Positions 56,930-64,000 of a stretch of 64,000 nucleotides of DNA are shown piece by piece. The notes beneath the pieces were generated by a model, which did no database searches, had not been told where the DNA came from, and worked only from the letters and a program-made list of their open reading frames with translations. This DNA is from Sclerotinia nivalis (taxonomy: Eukaryota > Ascomycota > Leotiomycetes > Helotiales > Sclerotiniaceae): assembly GCA_029531795.1 (NCBI GenBank), contig JAPEIS010000006.1, positions 1,302,001-1,366,000 of the forward strand, in the 5' to 3' direction. Positions within the stretch are counted from its first letter, which is position 1, and every line of letters starts with the position of its first letter. The position numbers were made by a program, and so were the translations under genes.

Positions 56930-58290
56930 AGCGACAATAATGAAGTTGAGTACAAGTCTAAGATATTTTCTATTCTGGATCAACGAAACTATATTGTTTG
57001 GCTCCGCTGTACCAAGGCTAAACTCAACGGAAATGGCTCTTTTGCTACTATAGAAAGAAGATGCGAAAAATGTTCATGGCCTGAAAATGTGGACGAAAAG
57101 GTACTTGAGCGTGGACCTTCAGTTGTATCTGCGGATGGCTCCCCGGCAATCAATAGCAATGCTATTCCCCTTGGTACGAAGATGCAGAAAGGAAATGAGG
57201 AGCGTATGGTTGATGTCATGAAGCGTTTTGGATTTATGGATGGAATGAAGCTAAAGTTAGAGACTTTCGCTCTTCTAATACATCTGAAGACGATGGTGCG
57301 ATCATTGATATAACTTCCTTGGTGATGCATGGGCGTATCTTCTTCAAGAATACTCCAGAACCAGCGAATCGACAACAACTACTCTTGTTCATGAGATTGC
57401 TACCTTTGGTACACGAAATCACGAGTTCCAATACAGCGATGGAAATGGGGTTAAGGCTGCTTGGGATAAGCTCAAGCATTGCCGTCGCAAGCTCGTGATT
57501 GCTGCCCCAGATATGAAGTTGTCTTAGGATGATTCTGCCTTGTATCAAGTTCTTGTCAATTCGCTTCCTGCGGAGTGTACGATTACCAGTCAATATCTGC
57601 GGGCACAATCAGAAGTTCCTGTTCAGGGGAAGGTCCAGGTGCTCCGGGAAATCGATTACGAAATCGAGAGAAGGAACAACATGCTCTTGCAGCACGGGAC
57701 GCTATCGTGGCCGAGGACATGGTCGTTCTCAACGAAATCGCGCACGTTCTAGCTCTAATAGCGATAACCCTATCTACAATGTTACTGTTGTGGAGATCAA
57801 AACCATTATGCAGGAGATTGCCTACATGGCACAGAAGTAATGGAATACGGAAAGAAACTTCGATTCGAGACCAAGAAATCGAAGCGATTCAAGGATTCCA
57901 GGACCTCCAAACACTACAAGGATTCATCTGCGAAGAACAAAGACCGCAAGCACCGTTCCCGTCGGGAGCTATTCTGATTCTACTTCTGATTCAGATTCAG
58001 ATTCCGATGCTGAGGTAGAGGCTTGCCCCCTTGAAAGTGAGCTCAATAATAAGAAATCATCACCATCAATCTGGGCTGTAGGTACCGGCGCTTCTCTGAA
58101 AATGACTGACAACCGCGACCTGTTTAGGAGTTACTTAACGCGTACCAAGCGTGTGCCGATACAGGCTGGGGGAGGAATGCCGTATGTCAATCATGCAAGG
58201 ACCGCGGAGATGACATGCAAGGATGGTTCAAAGGGTATTCTTTCAAACGCATTATACATCATCCCCAATAGCAAACTTCCCGCTTGCTAC
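56930..58290 (+). pseudogene. Truncated Ty1/copia retrotransposon (gag to protease)
   Basis: Gag-like sequence begins NEVEYKSKIFSILDQRNYIV and continues in several frames: WLRCTKAKLNGNGSFATIE, SNAIPLGTKMQKGNEERM, TSLVMHGRIFFKNTPEP, DGNGVKAAWDKLKHC. A basic RGRG-rich nucleic-acid-binding segment follows (RYRGRGHGRSQRNR, about 57700-57760). The protease region is SIWAVGTGASLKMTDNRDLF, with PIQAGGGMPYV, DGSKGILSNALYIIP to 58273. The protease core reads GTGAS where the family has DTGAS, so the catalytic Asp is lost. No integrase or reverse transcriptase follows and no LTRs were found. Less AT-rich than the DNA transposons, so probably less affected by RIP. Confidence 0.65.
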
Positions 58291-59209
58291 TAGTGCCTTC
58301 CTTGTTTTTGCTTTCAAACACATAAACCTACCAACTACTACATATCCAAATTTCACTCCCCCCATTTTATCATCATCCAACCTAACCTCGGAATATCCTT
58401 TGGTTTCTCCCCCCCCCCACCCCCTACTACACTTTCCGAGCCTTCTCTTTTCCATCTTTCTTATTATGATATTCCAAGGCTGGTATCCTTTCCAGCTTGC
58501 TCAGACCGCAACGTAAATCTCTTACTCCCTCTTAGTACTTTCTCCCTCGCTGAATTCACACATCAGGCTCTCTATCTCAATCGTTTAAAAAAATCACTTA
58601 TGTATCAATTCTGAACCAAGTGAAGAGAAAAATTGATTAGTTTCTTCGTCTACCCCGGAATCAGTACTCAAGTATCAAATGTTTCTGGGTCGAGCAGCTC
58701 ACCTGAACACTCCCCGGGTTCAACCTCATCCCTATTCACACTTGCTTCAAACCCGCCTATTCCTCTGTTCTCGCTGTTTTCGTTGTGACTTCCTTTGAGG
58801 ATCTTTCTTCTCTGTCCTCGATGACCTTCTCTGGAGCATTCCCAGAAGAATCTTTAGTGACTCTTCCTATATTCAAATTTTCGTCTGCTACAATTCATTA
58901 AATGTACAACCCCCCCTCTTCGTGATACACCTCAATCAAATCGAGAAGGTGTGGCGTTGGATGAAGGAGGAACTAAAGAAACTACCATTTGTACCTAATT
59001 CTACTGAAGAATCAAAGAGATAGACTAGTACTAAGTAGGTCAGCCATGCGACTATCAGGGATATTGTAAGAATTCTATATTCAATTCCGCTAGAAGTAAT
59101 TACATACTATAGAATTTAAAGTCTATCGATGCTTCGCTGGCAAGAACCGAATAAAAAAAAATATCGGCGATGCTCGCTCATACTCCCAAAGTATCCTCGC
59201 CTCCTTCTA
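58291..59209. other. Intergenic, pyrimidine-rich, no gene
   Basis: Nothing recognised; no continuation of the copia element. Confidence 0.5.
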
Positions 59210-60109
59210 TCAATTCTTCTCCACATCATCCTTCATCCCCGCATCCTTTGTCGTTTCCTTCATCTTGTCAACTCGTTCCTCACTCTTGTTCCGTTCCAGT
59301 TCCACTGACAAATTTTTCAGCTTATCGTACATCGCCACCGTCGCTCCAAATCCATCAGACATATGTCTTGGGGTAGGTCTCTGCTCCACGGTATGACCAA
59401 ACGACGAAGCGTCCACCCGTGGCTTATGCTCTGAACTTTCAGTAGTGGTGGTGCGGGATTCGCTTTTTCCAGGAGCCAACATCTCCGAAGATAACCCCGC
59501 CGCATCACGATATACTCCCTCCGATCCAACATGTTGTGGTGGTAAAACTGCACGTGGCGGTATGGGGATTGGCGAGGCTACTGAAGGAGATAATGGTTCA
59601 AGCATTTCTCCTGAATCGGCCGAAACTAATCCATGTCCACCCAATCCCATGGTCACTCTTATGGTCTCTGGACCATCCACCCCTTCTGACCATGATTGAT
59701 GTTTCCGCGTGGCTTCATGAGATGCTGGTTCGAATACTGATCCCTCAGAAATCGCATTACTACGTGCTCGACCTCCTCGCGCTGCCATCGATTCTGGATT
59801 TGACTGAGTTTGTCGGTGATTTATCTTTGCTCGATCGGGGGATGTTTGATCTCCTACGGATCCATCTTTTTCCATTTCATCAGTTGAACTTTCTATCTTT
59901 AAATCAGGAAATTTTTCTAAATCCCTTCGCGTTTCCGTTGGAATTTGCCCTCCGGAAATATGTTTGTGATATCTCGATATCAATCCCTCGTAGGGCTCAT
60001 GATCTTTATTGTTTCCATTGGAACTATTGATTGCTACATCACGAGTCTGAGATTCGTCCAATTGAGACGGAGTACTTGACACTTCTTTTTCCGGTGATGA
60101 CCCATCCAT
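59210..60109 (-). CDS. Hypothetical disordered protein (299 aa)
   Basis: Complete frame with normal codon composition, start ATG 60109-60107. It is Ser/Glu/Lys/Pro-rich throughout. A small ordered patch is EPYEGLISRYHKHISGG; RGGRARSNAISEGSVFEPAS and DGFGATVAMYDKLKNLSVEL follow, the last probably helical. No signal peptide or membrane span. Family not recognised; could be the final exon of a longer gene or a complete small protein. Confidence 0.5.
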   Translation of the reverse strand: MDGSSPEKEVSSTPSQLDESQTRDVAINSSNGNNKDHEPYEGLISRYHKHISGGQIPTETRRDLEKFPDLKIESSTDEMEKDGSVGDQTSPDRAKINHRQTQSNPESMAARGGRARSNAISEGSVFEPASHEATRKHQSWSEGVDGPETIRVTMGLGGHGLVSADSGEMLEPLSPSVASPIPIPPRAVLPPQHVGSEGVYRDAAGLSSEMLAPGKSESRTTTTESSEHKPRVDASSFGHTVEQRPTPRHMSDGFGATVAMYDKLKNLSVELERNKSEERVDKMKETTKDAGMKDDVEKN

Positions 60110-60683
60110 TATTGTGAAGATGAACGATTGAGACGAATTTATCTGTAGGACGGTAAGTAAACAAATAATAAGTCTATAAATATGAATATCGTACTAATGA
60201 AAAAGAATTGGTCGAATAAATATATATTCACAAAGCTGGGAGAAAAAAAAGACGGGAGTTGACTGATGTCCTTAGCTATTCATTTTTTTTTTCACTCGAG
60301 GAAGGCATACTTGGTACTTAGTACATAGTGCATTATCCTCAACGAGGAGAAAGAACGATATGCAATTTCAATTTCTATTTCAATTTCTATTTCAATTTCT
60401 ATTTCTATTTCAATTTCGAGATAAGATCTTACCTTCCTCAGATAGGAAAGTAGGAAAGTACATTTTGTGCTTTGCGCTTTGTGCTTTATACTTCGAGCTC
60501 TCTCATTGCTTTTAGATTATGGTATCTATCTTGAGAAACCATTTTAGTATTACGTTGAGAAATGTAAGTTGGAAGAATTATGGATGGATGGACGAATATT
60601 CTAATATTTATTCTTAGATGTATTGGGTTTTGATGGGTGGATGATATTGTTTATGAATCTTATCTTATTTTATCTATATATAT
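60110..60683. other. Upstream region of the disordered protein gene
   Basis: Contains repeated TTTCAATTTCTA units at 60364-60417 and TTTGTGCTT repeats at 60464-60488. No gene. Confidence 0.6.
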
Positions 60684-60854
60684 AGAGAGAGAGAGGGAGA
60701 GAGGGAGAGAGGGAGAGAGGGAGAGAGGGAGAGAGGGAGAGAGGGAGAGAGGGAGAGAGGGAGAGAGGGAGAGAGGGAGAGAGGGAGAGAGGGAGAGAGG
60801 GAGAGAGGGAGAGAGGGAGAGAGGGAGAGAGGGAGAGAGGGAGAGAGGGAGAGA

Positions 60855-60911
<57 letters not shown>
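60684..60911. repeat. Long GA-rich microsatellite, (GAGAGAGG)n then (GA)n
   Basis: About twenty 8-bp units followed by about 25 GA dinucleotides. Open on the plus strand as Arg/Glu/Gly repeats; not a gene. Confidence 0.95.
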
Positions 60912-60915
<4 letters not shown>

Positions 60916-63900
60916 TATTTTATAATTCTTAGTTTTTATATTTATTAGGAAGTAGGAGGGGAGGAGAGGGAAGGGGAGAGGGAATAGAGGTAAAAGAGAT
61001 AATGAGATTAAAAACTTTGAAGAATGATGATGGTGGCGGGTTTGGTGTGTTTGAATTAGTGTTTGTGTGTATATGTGATTTTGCTGGGGAGTTTGATGGT
61101 AGATATAGATATAGTTGTGGTTGAAGGAAGATTATGATGATGTTCGATAACAATTCATAATATCTAATTATATTTCAATTCCGCTATGAGGGGAAGAATT
61201 CGAATCCATATCATAGTTAACAATATCACGTTCCCCTTACTCTTATAGATGAAATCGATTATATCAGCGCTAGGTCCCTAGAAGAGAACTGGACCCATGT
61301 TGCATCTTTCATTTCAGTGAGGTTTATGATATATATATCATCTTTGAACTTTCTCGTCGTGGAGAAGATATTTATACCATCTCCATCTTTTTAGCAATTT
61401 AGTAGACTAAGTATATTTATTTGATATCTATCATGTGAGAATTCCTAATAAGTTATTAAAACACTTAATAATATTTACCGAACCAATAGTTATATGATCA
61501 CGTGATATATTAATAATATGATTTCATATTATTAAATTTTATTATTATATAAAATTTCGATCATATATCATATCAGAATGATTTATAATGGAATAGAATG
61601 AAATGGAAGCATATAGAATTTTCTTATTCTCAGATTGAATACTATTGGTTATTATTTCCTTTTATTATATAAAATGATTCTATAAGATTCGATTTAAATC
61701 GATCTTATTTATAATCATAGAATAGTGTAGAATCTCATTAAAATCTATAAATACGAAGATCTTCTTCAAAGAATTCTTCGAAAAAATAAGCAGATAAAAA
61801 ATTCAATATTCAATATATATATAATTCTGACTTCAATATTCTATTGTTCATATATTCGATCACTCCTAAGCTAAATACGACTAAGTCTTCCACTATTATA
61901 ATAAATAATATTATAGTATTATTATTATATTATTTATTATTATCCGATCAACCTCCTACGAGATATCAACCACATGCTCACCCTCATTCTATTCCATTCT
62001 AGCCCAGCATTATCCTAAACTCCTCAAATCTATTACCAGTACCAATCTCATAACCTTATAACCTCATAACCCTATACACATTCAACCCGCAAACACAACA
62101 GAGTCAAATCCACAAAATTCGTCCATATCCACATCCAAATTCACAGCCAATACCCCCCTTCAATCCTAATAACCAATTACTATACTCGAGTAATTAGCCC
62201 TAGAAAATCACATACCGTAGATATTCCTCCGATAGGAAAATATATATTAGCTAAGGTATTTTAATCAGTACTATATACCGCGAATTTAAAATTCAAAATC
62301 CGAAGTCTGACATCTGATATTTGTAGAGTTTATTATCTGAGGATGTATGTGGGAGTTGTTGGAGTAGTGCATGAATAGGGCGTAGGAATAGAGGGTTAGT
62401 TTGGATGTTAGTTTGTATGTATTCTTGTTGAAAGTTGAAGTGTTTGGGATGTATGATTAGGTATCTAAAATGAGGTGGATGGTTCAATGGTGAATTTGCA
62501 ATTTGAAATTTTGTGTAGATATTTATGATGGGTTGATTATGGTGATGGAGAGAGATCAGGTTTGGAGTTAGTGACGGAGAAAATTACTGACAATAGAGCG
62601 ATTCTTGTAAAGGAATTGATGGGATAAATGAGAATGATAAGTAGATTGAGAAGTATGTCATTACTACTGAAAGATATCTGCTGTAGAAAATTTGTATTGA
62701 GTTTTGTGAATTATGGATGATGCCTCGGTTTGGTTCAGGGGCGGAGTAATATGTTGTTGGAGATGAAAGCCATGTCGCATCTGCGCTTATTTGTTCAGTG
62801 ATATTTGATAGAGCGATAGATTGTAGAAGACTTATATCTTTTATAGTTCTGATGTGGTGGATGGTCTTTGGATCTGATGAGATGAGATGAGATGAGATGA
62901 GATGAGATGGGAATAGAACCACGTTAGTAAATGATCCAGAAAAGTCGATATTGAGAATGTACTCTGATGTGATCAGATGAGAATTCATGGGACCTAACCA
63001 ATATACATAAAATATTCACTAAAAAGCATAAAAGTATAATTTGACCTGAGGAAATTCTCTCCATTGTAGAATATTGAACAAGCTAGTGAAAGTATATCAG
63101 AAAGTATCGGCGGGGCTAGGGTGAGATTAAGTTGATTCTTTAGTTGGCTGGATCTGGATGAGACTTGTGCAAGATAAACATAGTAAATGCAATCACCGCA
63201 TATCATAATGATGGTGAATATGGCAAAACATTCTGGTGTTTATGTTAAACTTGTAATAATGAAATTTGATAGTGAGATGATATGGTGATATAACCACTAT
63301 CCAAGTTCAAGACTACAGACATGGAAAGATTCTCTGAGTGTATGTAGATCGGACATGCTGCATTTACACAGATTCCTGGAAGCCATAAGTCTAATTAACA
63401 CCAATTTTCAAAGAGATTTACCGGATAGATGATAGAAGAGCTGTGTCTTTTATGGTTCTGTTGGGACAGATTCATTTAGGTTTCGGATGTGGTGGAATGC
63501 GTTTGTGCCCTATAGAATGGAAATTAAAGAGGTGAAGTGACATGATAACCACAAAATAATTTCCAATCAAGATGTTATATAAGTCTCGCATGTAATGTAA
63601 TGTAAAGGAGACCTCTCTTAGCAACTAAGAGAAGAAGCCGTAATGTGGGACAACTCTAGGGTATCGGATGGACTGCACACTTGGATTTGAGAAATGCAGC
63701 TGATATCCATGAAGCATGGAAATGTAATAGCAAAGGGTTGAGCGGACTAACAACTGCAAGACCCATAGAATAGAAAGGTGTATATCAAGAATGTCAGCGG
63801 TGGAAGTGCTCTAACAGTGATGAGAATGAAGACTGGCTGTGGCCAAAACCAGCTGCACACAATACTCTGACATCACGTATTCCACCTTATCAATGTCATC

Positions 63901-64000
63901 CACCTTTGGGCTCGTCAATCATGACAAAAAACGGTTAATACTCCTTCATATTCTAGCAAATGCAAACTGATCTAAGGCATCATCTCTCAGGTCTCCTTTT
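60912..64000. other. AT-rich right end, no gene assigned
   Basis: 61150-62000 is extremely AT-rich. 62300-64000 has short frames without domains (for example 62584-62988 minus, interrupted by the GATGA repeat). Similar phrases, TAGAAGA...TCTTTTATRGTTCTG, recur near 62824 and 63434, suggesting an old local duplication. Confidence 0.4.
62876..62910. repeat. (GATGA)n microsatellite
   Basis: Seven tandem pentanucleotides. Confidence 0.9.

Noticed and set aside
60637..60948. Plus-strand frame of Arg/Glu/Gly repeats
   Set aside because: Pure translation of the GA-rich microsatellite.

Overview
The window is from a filamentous ascomycete (Pezizomycotina), most likely a leotiomycete of the Botrytis/Sclerotinia kind. 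The protein-coding genes carry short fungal introns with GT...AG ends. The genes include a Vam7 SNARE, an EB1/Bim1 homologue and two secreted GH3 beta-glucosidases. Gene-bearing DNA alternates with AT-rich stretches full of dead transposon and gene copies. Many stop codons and lost catalytic residues in these copies are C-to-T/G-to-A changes, the pattern left by repeat-induced point mutation (RIP). The species assignment is inference; no database was searched.

Layout. 1-599: broken tail of a repeat (NLR/ankyrin-type) protein. 1262-3689 (-): decayed DUF3435 tyrosine recombinase, the family that includes the 'captains' of giant Starship elements. 4501-4625: GC-rich palindromic island. 9120-11831 (+): intact 903-residue membrane-anchored coiled-coil protein of unknown function. 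13389-14519 (-): Vam7-like PX-SNARE. 15105-16046 (-): EB1/Bim1, four exons. 17347-20649 (+): GH3 beta-glucosidase, eight exons. 22546-25478: a 2,933-bp DNA transposon with 17-bp perfect terminal repeats, GATT target duplication and a KRBA2/Ginger-like integrase, RIP-damaged. 25662-26581: pectate lyase (PL3-type) pseudogene. 27.3-28.3 kb: unexplained dispersed repeats, including three equally long 30-nt elements. 31157-32275 (-) and 37722-38630 (+): two unassigned proteins. 39932-43077 (-): second GH3 beta-glucosidase, five exons. 44037-45524: a complete but dead Tc1/mariner element. 48148-48673: a MITE-like element. 49372-49770 (-): broken fragment. 50348-51177 (-): MFS transporter pseudogene. 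54633-55409 (-): membrane protein with an internal 54-bp repeat. 56930-58290 (+): truncated Ty1/copia gag-protease. 59210-60109 (-): disordered protein. The remainder is intergenic sequence with microsatellites.

The intact genes are housekeeping functions (vacuolar fusion, microtubule plus-end) and extracellular cellulose/cellobiose breakdown, which together with the dead pectate lyase fits a plant-associated saprotroph or necrotroph. There is no gene cluster. The most interesting signals are the captain remnant next to an NLR-like tail at the left edge (a possible fossil Starship end), the bounded Ginger-like transposon, the three 30-nt elements near 28 kb, and the repeat-bearing membrane protein at 54.6 kb.
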